Source: Planctomonas psychrotolerans
GTDB lineage: Bacteria > Actinomycetota > Actinomycetes > Actinomycetales > Microbacteriaceae
Direction: 5' to 3'
Length of the DNA: 64,000 nt
Assembly: GCF_008642235.1 (NCBI RefSeq)
Contig: NZ_SJEV01000001.1
Span: 1,550,001 to 1,614,000 of the forward strand
The notes under the pieces are model-generated. The model ran no database searches. It had not been told where the DNA came from and was given only the letters and a program-made list of their open reading frames with translations. Position 1 is the stretch's first letter; every line of letters starts with the position of its first letter. The translations under genes and the position numbers were made by a program. Shown here one piece after another: positions 53,801 through 61,873 of the stretch.

Positions 53801-55992
53801 CCCGCATCGATGAGGCGGCCGTGTACAGCACCGCCCTCAGCGCGGAGCAGGTGCGTGCGCACTACGCGCTCGCCAGCGGTGTGCCGGTGAATGCAGCCCC
53901 CACGGCATCGTTCACCAGTTCCGTGAACGAGCTCGCCGCGAGCTTCGACGCGTCCGCCTCATCGGACTCGGACGGCACCATCGCGTCCTACGCCTGGTCC
54001 TTCGGCGACGGTCGCACCGGCACCGGTGCTCGAGCGAGCCACACCTACGCCGAGGCGGGCACCTACCGGGTGTCCCTCACGGTCACGGACGACGACGGCG
54101 CCACCGCGGTGTCCACGTCGACGGTCACGGTCGCCGTGACCCCGGTCCCCAATGCGGCCCCGGTCGCATCCTTCACGAGTGCGGTGAACGAACTCGCGGT
54201 GAGCGTGGACGGTTCCGGCTCGACGGACTCGGACGGCACGATTGCGTCCTACGCCTGGTCCTTCGGTGACGGAGGTACGGCCACCGGTGCGACGGCGTCG
54301 CACACCTATGCGGCGGCCGGCACCTACACGGTGACCTTGACGGTGACGGACGACGACGGTGCCACGGCGACCCGGACCAGCACGGTCACGGTGACCGCTC
54401 CGGCTGCACCGCCCGCGACCGGTCCGCTGGCGTCGGATGCCTTCGCCCGCAGCGCCACAGGCAACTGGGGCAGTGCGGACACCGGGGGTGCGTGGACGAA
54501 CAGCAGCGGCACCTCGTCCTACTACTCCGTCGCGAACGGCGTCGGACGGCACACCACATCCACAGCGGGCCGTACGATCGAGAACTACCTGCCGGGGGTC
54601 ACGAGCACCGACTCCGATGTGCGTGCCACCTTCGCGATCACTCCGATGAACGTCGGCGGAAGCGTCTTCGCGTCCGTCATCGGTCGTCGCGTCGGGTCGG
54701 AGGACTACCGCACCCGTGCCGTCATCGCACCGAATGGATCGATCTCGCTCCGGATTTTCCGCGGGGGGACGACGCTCGACAGCCGCACCGTCAGCGGGGT
54801 GACTTACTCGGCCGGTGATCGGATGCGCCTGCGCATCGAAACCACCGGGACCTCGCCCACCACCATCCGGGCGAAGATCTGGAAGGTCGGCACTCCCGAG
54901 CCCACCACCTGGCAGGTCGAAACCACCGACAGCACGGCGGCCCTCCAGACCGCCGGTCACACCGGAGTCAGCTCCTACATCGGCTCCGGCATGACCAGCC
55001 TCCCCCTGACCGTCAGCTGGGACGACTTCACGGCCACCACGGCGGGGAGCACCCCCGCCGAAGAGCCGGGAACCGAAGAGCCGGCTCCCGTTCCGAATGC
55101 GGCTCCCGTGGGTCGGTTCACGTCTTCGGTCGACGGCCTGACCGCGAACGTCGACGCATCGGCGTCGTCGGATGCCGACGGCACGATCGCGTCGTACGCG
55201 TGGAACTTCGGCGACGGAGGTACCGGTACCGGCGCGACCGCGTCACGGACCTACGCGGCTGCTGGCACGTACACGGTGACGTTGACGGTGACCGATGATG
55301 ACGGTGCGACGGCGACGCGGACCGGAACGGTCACGGTGGCCGCGCCGACCGCCCCGCCCGCCGGTGTCCTGGCGGCGGACGCCTTCGCCCGCACCGCCAC
55401 GGTCACCTGGGGCAGCGCGGACACCGGTGGCGCCTGGACGAACAGCAGCAGCACCTCGTCCTACTACTCCGTCGCCAACGGTGTAGGACGGCACACCACC
55501 AGCACCGCGGGTCGCACGATCGAGAACTACCTGCCCGGCGTCACCAGCACCGACACCGACGTGCAGGCGACCTTCGCGATCACCCCGATGAACGTCGGCG
55601 GCAGCGTCTTCGCGTCCGTCATCGGTCGCCGGGTCGGAACCGTCGACTACCGCACCCGCGCGGTCGTGGCAGCGAACGGATCCATCACCCTCCGCATCTA
55701 CAGCGGCGGCACCACCCTGGACTCGACCACCGTCAGCGGACTCACCTACGCCGCCGGCGATCAGATGCGCCTGCGCATCCAGACCACCGGGACCTCGCCC
55801 ACCACCATCCGGGCGAAGATCTGGAAGGTCGGCACCACCGAGCCCACCACCTGGCAGGTGCAGGCCACGGACGGCACGGCGGCCCTCCAGACCGCCGGTC
55901 ACACCGGAGTCAGCTCCTACATCGGCTCCGGCATGACCAGCCTCCCCCTGACCGTCAGCTGGGACGACTTCACCGTCACCCCCATCCAGTAA
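50842..55992 (+). CDS. Giant secreted surface protein C: propeller-like head, two LamG, three PKD, two C-terminal domains
   Basis: The largest paralogue, 1716 residues. Signal peptide to about residue 37 (TMAASADTS). The propeller-like head with LEDCHGDSYSAYATGDVAYV and AGHPHYCGN is followed by an Fn3-like module, LamG1 (about 558-782), LamG2 (792-1012, more diverged), PKD1 (1016-1099) and PKD2 (1103-1185), a type-2 form of the ~205-residue domain (1191-1400), PKD3 (1416-1502) and a second type-2 copy (1507-1716). The two type-2 copies share 53- and 100-bp identical DNA runs. The leader from -10 to ATG aligns with that of gene A. No anchor motif is visible, so retention on the cell would require carbohydrate binding. 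Confidence 0.86.
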   Translation: MGLPTPVPFARKKTIVAFGLATALIASLFTGTMAASADTSPVPPLPATVSTDSLPTVQIDGIVWSQVIVGNTVYAGGSFTTARPAGAAAGASTVPRANLLAYNLTTGALVTSFAPTLNGQVRSLAASPDGSRLYAAGEFTTVNGVSRNRIAAFSTATGALVTSFAPSANSRVSAVVATNDTVYFGGTMSAVSGVSRPGRSAAVSASNGAVLPWAPLANPDGRVLAMVLSPDNSKLVLGGSFTTMNGSSNPGYGLASVDAITGANLPWNVNSVVRNGGPDASITSLTSDGTSVHGTGYVFGSGGNLEGAFRADWKNGDLVWLEDCHGDSYSAYATGDVAYVAGHPHYCGNVNGGFEQTEPWTFYRGVAFTNYATGTLKREKHGYFNFEGNPSPTLLHFYPTFNTGTVSGASQGPWSVTGNGKYVVFAGEFTTVNGTRQQGLSRFVVADSAPNADGPRVSGSNWVPSVVSLSAGTARVAWPANFDRDNTSLTYRVIRNGNTGSPVHEIVGESSPWNRPAMGYLDTGLVPGETYTYRLRAEDPFGNVAWSNTVPVTIAAEGTSSAYASGVLDDAPTSYWRLGEASGLAVYDWAGFDDAVAGAGVTRGTAGAIGGDDNSSATFSGTNTGLVASQVAQPGSNSFAIESWVRTTSTAGGKIVGFGNAKTGNSSSYDRHVYMDGAGRIIFGVYPNAERTVSSGTGFNDGNWHHIVANLGPIGMQLFVDGKRVAQRTDTTSAQAYDGYWRIGGDSSWGGTAPYFAGDIDDVAIYGNALSTAQVDRHYTLSGRPSALPKAPSDAYGARVFADDPDLYWRLDDSSGSIAADASPSGTPGTYIGGVTKQQEGVLQGNASAAFDGSSGHVVSSRQVSGPQVYSTELWFSSTSQQGGKLIGFGNASSGTSGNYDRHVYLQPDGRLVFGIWNGTANIITSPAAYNDGRWHHVVATQAANGLRLYVDGELLGTHPANRSDSYAGYWRIGGDNTWGSSPFVNARIDEAAVYSTALSAEQVRAHYALASGVPVNAAPTASFTSSVNELAASFDASASSDSDGTIASYAWSFGDGRTGTGARASHTYAEAGTYRVSLTVTDDDGATAVSTSTVTVAVTPVPNAAPVASFTSAVNELAVSVDGSGSTDSDGTIASYAWSFGDGGTATGATASHTYAAAGTYTVTLTVTDDDGATATRTSTVTVTAPAAPPATGPLASDAFARSATGNWGSADTGGAWTNSSGTSSYYSVANGVGRHTTSTAGRTIENYLPGVTSTDSDVRATFAITPMNVGGSVFASVIGRRVGSEDYRTRAVIAPNGSISLRIFRGGTTLDSRTVSGVTYSAGDRMRLRIETTGTSPTTIRAKIWKVGTPEPTTWQVETTDSTAALQTAGHTGVSSYIGSGMTSLPLTVSWDDFTATTAGSTPAEEPGTEEPAPVPNAAPVGRFTSSVDGLTANVDASASSDADGTIASYAWNFGDGGTGTGATASRTYAAAGTYTVTLTVTDDDGATATRTGTVTVAAPTAPPAGVLAADAFARTATVTWGSADTGGAWTNSSSTSSYYSVANGVGRHTTSTAGRTIENYLPGVTSTDTDVQATFAITPMNVGGSVFASVIGRRVGTVDYRTRAVVAANGSITLRIYSGGTTLDSTTVSGLTYAAGDQMRLRIQTTGTSPTTIRAKIWKVGTTEPTTWQVQATDGTAALQTAGHTGVSSYIGSGMTSLPLTVSWDDFTVTPIQ
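54932..55031 (+). repeat. 100-bp perfect repeat, copy 1
   Basis: Identical to 55874-55973, 942 bp downstream, inside the paired type-2 C-terminal domains of gene C. A 53-bp identical run (54841-54893 and 55783-55835) keeps the same offset. Suggests recent duplication or gene conversion. Confidence 0.95.
55874..55973 (+). repeat. 100-bp perfect repeat, copy 2
   Basis: Second copy of the repeat at 54932-55031. It covers the end of the domain, from the STAALQTAGHTG-like segment through SWDDFT. Confidence 0.95.
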
Positions 55993-56017
55993 TCCGAACG
56001 ACCCGACCAGCATCGGG

Positions 56018-56050
56018 AAGGGGGGCTACGGCTGCGCCGAGGCCCCCCTT
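56018..56050 (+). terminator. Hairpin terminator after giant gene C
   Basis: AAGGGGGGC (56018-56026) pairs with GCCCCCCTT (56042-56050) across a 15-base loop, 26 bases after the stop. It separates the surface-protein genes from the glycosyltransferase operon. Confidence 0.75.
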
Positions 56051-56126
56051 CCTGGTGTCATCGGCCGTTCGGCGCGTTGCCACGCGATAGTGTTCGATTG
56101 CGGAACACGGGGGAAAGGTGTGCGCT

Positions 56127-57071
56127 ATGGATTTCACGAGCACGAAAAAGCAGGTCGTCGTCGCCGTTCTCACCTATCGCAGGCCGGACGACCTGGACGA
56201 GGTGGTACCGCTCCTGCTGCAGGAGATCGAGGCGACGGGCCCGTTGGCCGAGTGCCGGCTCCTCATCGTCGATAACGACCCGGCTGGGGGCGCCCGTGAC
56301 CAGGTGCGGGGCATGCCGGGCGCTGAGCACATCGGCTACGCGCATGAGGCGGCGCCGGGGATCGCCGCCGCACGCAATCGCGCGCTGGCCGAAGCGGCCG
56401 CAGCGGACTACCTCGTGTTCATCGACGACGACGAGCGACCGACCCGGGGCTGGTTGATCGCCCTCCTCACGAGTGCGACGTCGACCGGCGCAACCGCGGT
56501 CGCCGGACCGGTGATCTCCACCTTCGCCGCCCAGCCTGACGCGTGGGTCGCCTCCGGGAGCTTCTTCGACCGTCGACGCCTGCCTACGGGTACCGCGGTG
56601 TCTCTCGTGGCCACCAATAACCTGATCCTCGACGTGCACCAGTTGACCGCCTTCGGTATCCGTTTCGACGAGCGCTTCGGCCTGAGCGGAGGGTCGGACA
56701 CCATGCTGAGCTTGCGCATAGCTCAGCACGGCGGAACCATGCTGTGGAACGACGACGCCATCGTGCACGACGTCGTACCCGCCAAACGGCTCACCCGCGA
56801 ATGGGTGCTGCAGCGCGCGCGACGGATGGGCAATTCCTGGGCTGTCACCACGCTTGCAGCCGCTCCCTCGCGCACCGCCCGCACCCAGCTGCGCGTCCAG
56901 CACGTGTTCCGCGGACTGGTGCGCTTCAGTGGCGGCGGCGCTCGTTACGTGGGAGGCCTCGTGACCGGCAGAATGTCGGAACGGGCTCGCGGACTTCGCA
57001 CTCTCGCCCGGGGAGCCGGCCTTCTCGCCGGCGCGGCCGGTGTGACCTATTCGGAATACAACAGGAAGTGA
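56127..57071 (+). CDS. Glycosyltransferase family 2
   Basis: A 314-residue inverting GT-A glycosyltransferase. KKQVVVAVLTYRRPDDLDEV starts the Rossmann-like fold, PGIAAARNRALAEAAAADYL and VFIDDDERPTRGW supply the nucleotide/metal site (DDD at about 100-102), and LSGGSDTMLSLRIAQHGG matches the ED-like acceptor region. No membrane helices are needed for activity; the C-terminal Arg-rich helix may attach to the membrane. ATG with GAAAGG eight bases upstream; GATAGT (56086) is the probable -10 box. It starts a three-gene operon. Confidence 0.88.
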   Translation: MDFTSTKKQVVVAVLTYRRPDDLDEVVPLLLQEIEATGPLAECRLLIVDNDPAGGARDQVRGMPGAEHIGYAHEAAPGIAAARNRALAEAAAADYLVFIDDDERPTRGWLIALLTSATSTGATAVAGPVISTFAAQPDAWVASGSFFDRRRLPTGTAVSLVATNNLILDVHQLTAFGIRFDERFGLSGGSDTMLSLRIAQHGGTMLWNDDAIVHDVVPAKRLTREWVLQRARRMGNSWAVTTLAAAPSRTARTQLRVQHVFRGLVRFSGGGARYVGGLVTGRMSERARGLRTLARGAGLLAGAAGVTYSEYNRK

Positions 57072-57077
57072 GAACGC

Positions 57078-57881
57078 ATGACGGACGAAACAGGGGGTGA
57101 GCGGGTGACCAGGACCACGCGACCCGTCGTCGAGAACACGGCGACGCCGCGCACCTACTCTGCAGCCGTGCGTTCGCTCGCGTCCTCGCAGAAATCGTCG
57201 AAGGGCGCTCCCGCTTACTCGCGGTACGTCAACCGCCCGCTCGGCCGTCGCTTCGCCGCACTGGCCTACGTGCTGCGACTCACGCCGAACATGGTCACGT
57301 CGGTGAGCGCGCTCGTCACCTTCGCCGGCATCGCCATGATCGCCCTGCTTCCGCCTACGCCGCTCTTCGCCGTGCTGACGAGCGTGCTGCTCATTCTCGG
57401 CTACGCGCTCGACTCGGCAGACGGACAACTCGCCCGGCTGCGCGGTGGGGGGAGCATGGTCGGTGAGTGGCTCGACCACATCGTCGACGCGATCAAGTCG
57501 AGCGCGCTGCACGCCGCGGTGCTGATCGGCTGGTTCCGATTCCTCGACCTCGACCCCGTCTGGTTGCTCGTACCGCTGGGGTACACGATCGTCTCCGCCG
57601 TCTTCTTCTTCGGGATGATCCTCACCGACCAGCTGCGCCGACTCAACCGCGGGTCGTCGGCCATGATCCTGAAGCACGACGGGCGCACCTCCCTCGCCTA
57701 CTCCCTCGCTGTCATCCCCGCCGACTACGGACTGCTGTGCCTCGTCTTCCTGTTCGCCTGGATCAGCCCCTTCTTCGTGGGCCTCTACACGGCGCTCTTC
57801 GTCGCCAACGCGCTCATCCTCGCGGCCTCCCTCGTGCGCTGGTTCCGGGCGGTCTCCCGCCTCGGCCAGGGTGCCGCATGA
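57078..57881 (+). CDS. CDP-alcohol phosphatidyltransferase family membrane enzyme
   Basis: A 267-residue integral membrane enzyme. The complete signature D112-x2-D115-G116-x2-A119-R120-x8-G129-x3-D133-x3-D137 (starting DSADGQLARLRG) is present, so it should transfer a phospho-alcohol from a CDP-alcohol to an acceptor hydroxyl with loss of CMP. Six membrane helices follow the pattern of the family. The N-terminal ~70 residues are polar. Its location between a glycosyltransferase and an acyltransferase, rather than among lipid genes, suggests a role in a glycolipid or phospho-glycopolymer; the substrate is unknown. Its stop overlaps the next start (ATGA). Confidence 0.9.
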   Translation: MTDETGGERVTRTTRPVVENTATPRTYSAAVRSLASSQKSSKGAPAYSRYVNRPLGRRFAALAYVLRLTPNMVTSVSALVTFAGIAMIALLPPTPLFAVLTSVLLILGYALDSADGQLARLRGGGSMVGEWLDHIVDAIKSSALHAAVLIGWFRFLDLDPVWLLVPLGYTIVSAVFFFGMILTDQLRRLNRGSSAMILKHDGRTSLAYSLAVIPADYGLLCLVFLFAWISPFFVGLYTALFVANALILAASLVRWFRAVSRLGQGAA

Positions 57882-58543
57882 GCCGTTTCTCCGGCCTCGA
57901 GTCGCCTCGGGCCGGTATTGCCGCCGACGTCGGCTTCGTGCGCCGCGTCGTTCCCATGTTCCTTCGCGGGCTCCTTCGCAAGCCGCTGCTGGGAAAGAGC
58001 GCTGGGCCGTTGTTCGTGGGACGGAATGCGCGTCTCTCGAACCTCGGCCGTATCCGCCACGATGGCAGGCTCGTGATCGAGGACGGTGCCGAAGTGCAGG
58101 GCTTGGCCAGGCGGGGCCTCCGATTCGGCAGCGATGTGTCTATCGGACCCGGTTCGATGATCCGCCCGTCGAGCTACTACGGCGGAGAGGTCGGCGAGGG
58201 ACTCCTCATGGGCGACCGCTCGAGCACGGGCGCGAACTGCTTCATCGGCTGCTCCGGACGCATCGAGATCGGAAATGACGTGATGCTCGGCCCGGGGGTG
58301 CGCATCTTCTCCGAGAATCACGCGTTCGAGGACACCGCGGCGTCGATCAAGAGCCAGGGAGTCGTCCGGGGCACGGTGGTGATCGGCGATGACTGCTGGA
58401 TCGCCAGCGGCGCCACCATCACCGCCAATGTCACCATCGGCCGCGGCGTCGTGGTGGCGGCAGGAAGTGTGGTGACGAGCGACGTGCCCGACAACGCTGT
58501 GGTCGCCGGCATCCCCGCGAAGATCCTGCGTTACCGCGCCTGA
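57878..58543 (+). CDS. Hexapeptide-repeat acyltransferase
   Basis: A 221-residue left-handed beta-helix acyltransferase. Hexapeptide turns are visible in VGRNARLSNLGRIRHDGRLV, IGPGSMIRPSSYYG, IEIGNDVMLGPGVRIFSEN (catalytic-type His in SENHAFEDT) and VIGDDCWIASGATITANVTI, ending with the usual AGIPAKILRYR. It resembles the maltose/galactoside/serine acetyltransferases that decorate sugars. Coupled by ATGA to the phosphatidyltransferase gene, it probably O-acetylates the same polymer or a sugar donor. The donor is most likely acetyl-CoA. Confidence 0.9.
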   Translation: MSRFSGLESPRAGIAADVGFVRRVVPMFLRGLLRKPLLGKSAGPLFVGRNARLSNLGRIRHDGRLVIEDGAEVQGLARRGLRFGSDVSIGPGSMIRPSSYYGGEVGEGLLMGDRSSTGANCFIGCSGRIEIGNDVMLGPGVRIFSENHAFEDTAASIKSQGVVRGTVVIGDDCWIASGATITANVTIGRGVVVAAGSVVTSDVPDNAVVAGIPAKILRYRA

Positions 58544-58600
58544 CCGCGAACGAAGCCGACCGCCGGCGAAGCGGATCGCGCGATCTGACGGAAGTCGCGA

Positions 58601-59950
58601 TCAGACGGGCGGCGTCTCGCTGACGTGCCGAGCGCGCCGTTGCGGAACCGGGAGGAGGGCGAGGCCCACCCCGAGGATCAGCGGAAGCGACGATGTGTAG
58701 ATGGTGTTGAAGCCGAGATTCCACAGCGTGATGACCGAGAGGAATAGAACGAGACCGGTCGCACTCGCGTTGGACAGCGACACCGAGAGGTAACGGATCA
58801 GGATTACGGCGATGTAAATGGCGAGGGCGAGGCCGAGTACCCCGCAGATGGCCCACAGGTCACCGGTCACCGAGTGCAGTTCGATCTTGCTTCCGAACAT
58901 GAAGTTCTCGACGTATCCGTTGTCGGGGTCGTACGCCAGCTCCGTCATTCCGATCTTCGCCTGCAGGATGTCGTTGGCGTTGGCCAGAGTTCCCGCGCCG
59001 TAACCCCACAGTTTCGTCGTCATCAGGGCCACGGTCGCGGCGAACTCGGGACGCCCACCGAGGAGCACGGAACCGGCGCGGTCGAACTGCTCCTGCGATC
59101 GGGCCTGGGATTCCGGGCCGAGCACACCGGCCAGAAGCAGCATGGTGCCTGCTTGGTACACGATGACCGCGACCAGCACGAAAAGACCGAAGGTGGCCTT
59201 GGCGGTCAGGCGCTTCGAGTGGGCCGACGCGACGATGGCGCCGAGGATGAGGGTAGCGGCGAGGAGGAGGTCAGCGAAGAAGGCGCGGGAGTCCTGAAGC
59301 GCGGACGCGATCGCCAGCGCGAGGAGCACGATGATCTGCAGCACCCGACGGTGGGCCCGTGCGACGATCGACAGGGCGACGATCGCGATCGGCACACCCA
59401 CGAAGAACTTCCACGGGTTCTCCGACGACAGGGCCGAGTTGGTGAGGGCCGTCACGAGCATGCCGAGACCGAACGACAGCCCGATGACGCGCACGGAGAG
59501 GAAGGCGCGTGCCCACAGTACGACGCCGACGCCGCACACCGTGCCCAGCACGAGAAAGGTGTTGGTGAACGTGTTGCGCGCGGAGATCTCATGGTCGACG
59601 GAGGAGAACTCGGTCAGCACCAATCCGGCGACGGTCGCGGCGATGCCCAGGGCGATGAACCCGCGGGCCCCGCTGTACTGCTTCAGCACGGGCACCCAGA
59701 CGGGAATGAGGGCGAATGACAGCAGGTAACCGAAGCTCAGGCCTTCGACCAGCTCTTCGCGAGCTCCGAGAAGGTAGAGCGTGATGACCGCGACTGCGGG
59801 CGCGAGCCACTCACGGGTAGTGTAATCCAGCCACTTCCCGGGACCCACCGGCTCCGCGACGTGCGAGCGCGTGCGGGTGCGTTCCGCCGCCTGGCTTCGG
59901 TCGGCCGGGTCGGCGTCGTCGATGCCCGTCAGTGCGTCGAGCTGAGTCAT
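58601..59950 (-). CDS. O-antigen polymerase/ligase-like membrane protein (Wzy/WaaL type)
   Basis: A 449-residue polytopic protein. After a polar N-terminal 45 residues come about 11-12 membrane helices, with a large external loop near residues 280-350 (DRAGSVLLGGRPEFAATVAL, LTAKATFGLFV before it, and YDPDNGYVENFMFGSKIELH). A long polar loop between late helices is the general shape of Wzy polymerases and WaaL ligases, which vary greatly in sequence. In this locus, polymerization of an exopolysaccharide repeat unit is the likely role. The start overlaps the end of the Wzz-like gene (ATGA). Confidence 0.8.
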   Translation of the reverse strand: MTQLDALTGIDDADPADRSQAAERTRTRSHVAEPVGPGKWLDYTTREWLAPAVAVITLYLLGAREELVEGLSFGYLLSFALIPVWVPVLKQYSGARGFIALGIAATVAGLVLTEFSSVDHEISARNTFTNTFLVLGTVCGVGVVLWARAFLSVRVIGLSFGLGMLVTALTNSALSSENPWKFFVGVPIAIVALSIVARAHRRVLQIIVLLALAIASALQDSRAFFADLLLAATLILGAIVASAHSKRLTAKATFGLFVLVAVIVYQAGTMLLLAGVLGPESQARSQEQFDRAGSVLLGGRPEFAATVALMTTKLWGYGAGTLANANDILQAKIGMTELAYDPDNGYVENFMFGSKIELHSVTGDLWAICGVLGLALAIYIAVILIRYLSVSLSNASATGLVLFLSVITLWNLGFNTIYTSSLPLILGVGLALLPVPQRRARHVSETPPV

Positions 59951-60600
59951 GGCGTGCGGACGACGCGCTGCTCGTGCCGCAGTCGTGCTGCGCGGCTGCG
60001 GTCGAGTGCGTCACGGCTGAGCGCGTAAGCGACGCCGGCGATGAGACCGAGGAAGACTCCGACGGCGACGTAGTTGCGCGTGACCGGAGCGATGGGGAAG
60101 CGCGGCTCGGGGCCGGCGGCGAGGAGGCGAACCTCCACCCGTGCCGCTCCCTCTTCGGCGCTGGTCGGCGAGAAACGCTCGATCGCCGTTTTGAGCGTGC
60201 TGGTCAGCTCGTCGGCGATCTGCACCGACTGTTCGGCCGTGCCGGCCGTGACGGAGACGTTGACCACCATGGTGTTGAGCGGGTTCTCCGCGGTGACGCG
60301 GTCGGCCAGGTCCGTCGGGGTCGTGTCGAGGCCGAGCTCGCGGATCACCGGGTTCAGCACCTCCGGAGTGGTCACGAGCTGGGTGTACGTGGGCATCAGG
60401 TTGCGGGTGTAGGTCGAGCCTTGAGCGAGCTCTCCAGCGTCGCCGCCGCCGGTCAGGGCGACCAGTACGCTGCTCGATCCCCGATACGTGTCGGGGGTGA
60501 GCTGGGCGATCCCCCAACCGGCGATGCCGCCGATGACGGCCAGAAGGCCGACGGCGATCCACCGCGTGAGAACGACACGGACGTAGTCATAGAGCTTCAA
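59947..60600 (-). CDS. Wzz-like chain-length determinant / capsular polysaccharide protein
   Basis: A 217-residue protein with two membrane helices (WIAVGLLAVIGGIAGWGIAQ near 14-33, and VAVGVFLGLIAGVAYALSRD near 175-195) enclosing an extracytoplasmic coiled part (YTQLVTTPEVLNPVIRELGL, NPLNTMVVNVSVTAGTAEQS). This is the polysaccharide co-polymerase/Wzz domain without a fused tyrosine kinase; the C-terminus is short and basic. TTG is the start, with AAAGG seven bases upstream; it is the first gene of the minus-strand Wzz-Wzy pair. Confidence 0.88.
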   Translation of the reverse strand: MKLYDYVRVVLTRWIAVGLLAVIGGIAGWGIAQLTPDTYRGSSSVLVALTGGGDAGELAQGSTYTRNLMPTYTQLVTTPEVLNPVIRELGLDTTPTDLADRVTAENPLNTMVVNVSVTAGTAEQSVQIADELTSTLKTAIERFSPTSAEEGAARVEVRLLAAGPEPRFPIAPVTRNYVAVGVFLGLIAGVAYALSRDALDRSRAARLRHEQRVVRTP

Positions 60601-60682
60601 GGTTTTGCCTTTCGATGGCCGCAGTCGGGTACTTGCGGCTGCGTTAACTTTACTTTGCGGTCGTCTGAACGACCTCCCCCGG

Positions 60683-61873
60683 TTAGGGGGACGCGGGGCG
60701 GTCGTCCGGTGCGACGACCGCGGCGATCATCGCCCGGCGATACGTGGTGAGGCTGTGCCTGGTGCTGGCGATCCCGCTGTCGGCCACGGCGGCATCACGC
60801 CGTGCCGTCCACTCATCGTGTATCCGCTGAAGGGCGTCGGCGATCGCTTCGGCATCGTCCGCCGGCACGAAAACGGCGGAGGCGTACCCCGCGGCGGCCT
60901 CGCGCAGGCCCGACGTGTCGCTCACGACCACCGGTCGTGCCGCGAGGACGGCTTCGACCGCGGTGTTGCCGAACGGCTCGTCGAGCCGTGACGGGACGAC
61001 GACGACATCGGCCGCGCGAAGGGCGTCCCACACGCTCGGCTGGAATCCGGCGAAGGTGATGGCGTGCTCGAGCCCGGAATCGCGGACGAGGTCGCGGAGG
61101 TCGGTCTCGTACCACTCGTAGCCCGGGAAGACCGCTCCGACGAGGGACACGTGAACGTCGATGCCCCGCTCGCGGAGCATTCCCGCGGCCGGAATGAGAA
61201 GGTCGACGCCCTTGCGGGGCGAAAGACGACCGACGTACAGCACCCGGAGAGGACCATCGATGTCGACGCGGGCGGGCGGGGCGGAGTCCGGCCCGGGAAC
61301 GCCGTTGTAGATGGTGCGCGTGCGTCGGGTGAGGGCGGGCACCGAGCCGGTGACGACGGCGCGGCTGTACTCGCTGTTGGTGATCACGGTGTGCGCGAGC
61401 ACGAGCGGAAGCGCCAATACCAAACGCACCAGGCGCGGGGCGGACCCTTCCGCCTCGTGCACGTGACAGACGGTGCGCACGCCGCCCAGTCGGGCGGCGA
61501 GCAGCCAGAGCGGTATGGTCACGGTGCTCACGTAGACGACGTCCGGGCGGTGTCGACGGAGGAACAGCAGACTCCGCACGAGATCGCGCGCTCCGCGCAC
61601 GATCAGGCCGAGGAATGCCACGGGACGCAGCATGCTCTTGCGGAGCACCGGAGTGGACGAGTACGCGACAGTGGCACCGCGTGCGAGGATCTCGGGAACG
61701 AGCGGTCCGGGTGCGGGCAGGGTGACGATGACGCGGGCGCCGCCGTCGACGAAGCCGCGCACACTCTCGAGCATCACCCGGTCCGAGCCGTACAGGTCTG
61801 CGCTCGGGTGAGCAACCACGACGGTCGGCTTCCCTCCGCGTCGGGAATTCGTGCGCTTGCGCGGTCCGTTCAT
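60683..61873 (-). CDS. Glycosyltransferase family 4
   Basis: A 396-residue retaining GT-B enzyme. The N-terminal domain has VVVAHPSADLYGSDRVMLES and a sugar-acceptor cleft. The C-terminal donor domain has VLYVGRLSPRKGVDLLIPAA, FAGFQPSVWDALRAADVVVV and PSRLDEPFGNTAVEAVLAAR, which includes the ExFG-x3-E motif for nucleotide-sugar binding. The ATG overlaps the stop of the flippase gene (ATGA), so the two genes are coupled. Donor and acceptor are unknown. Confidence 0.92.
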   Translation of the reverse strand: MNGPRKRTNSRRGGKPTVVVAHPSADLYGSDRVMLESVRGFVDGGARVIVTLPAPGPLVPEILARGATVAYSSTPVLRKSMLRPVAFLGLIVRGARDLVRSLLFLRRHRPDVVYVSTVTIPLWLLAARLGGVRTVCHVHEAEGSAPRLVRLVLALPLVLAHTVITNSEYSRAVVTGSVPALTRRTRTIYNGVPGPDSAPPARVDIDGPLRVLYVGRLSPRKGVDLLIPAAGMLRERGIDVHVSLVGAVFPGYEWYETDLRDLVRDSGLEHAITFAGFQPSVWDALRAADVVVVPSRLDEPFGNTAVEAVLAARPVVVSDTSGLREAAAGYASAVFVPADDAEAIADALQRIHDEWTARRDAAVADSGIASTRHSLTTYRRAMIAAVVAPDDRPASP

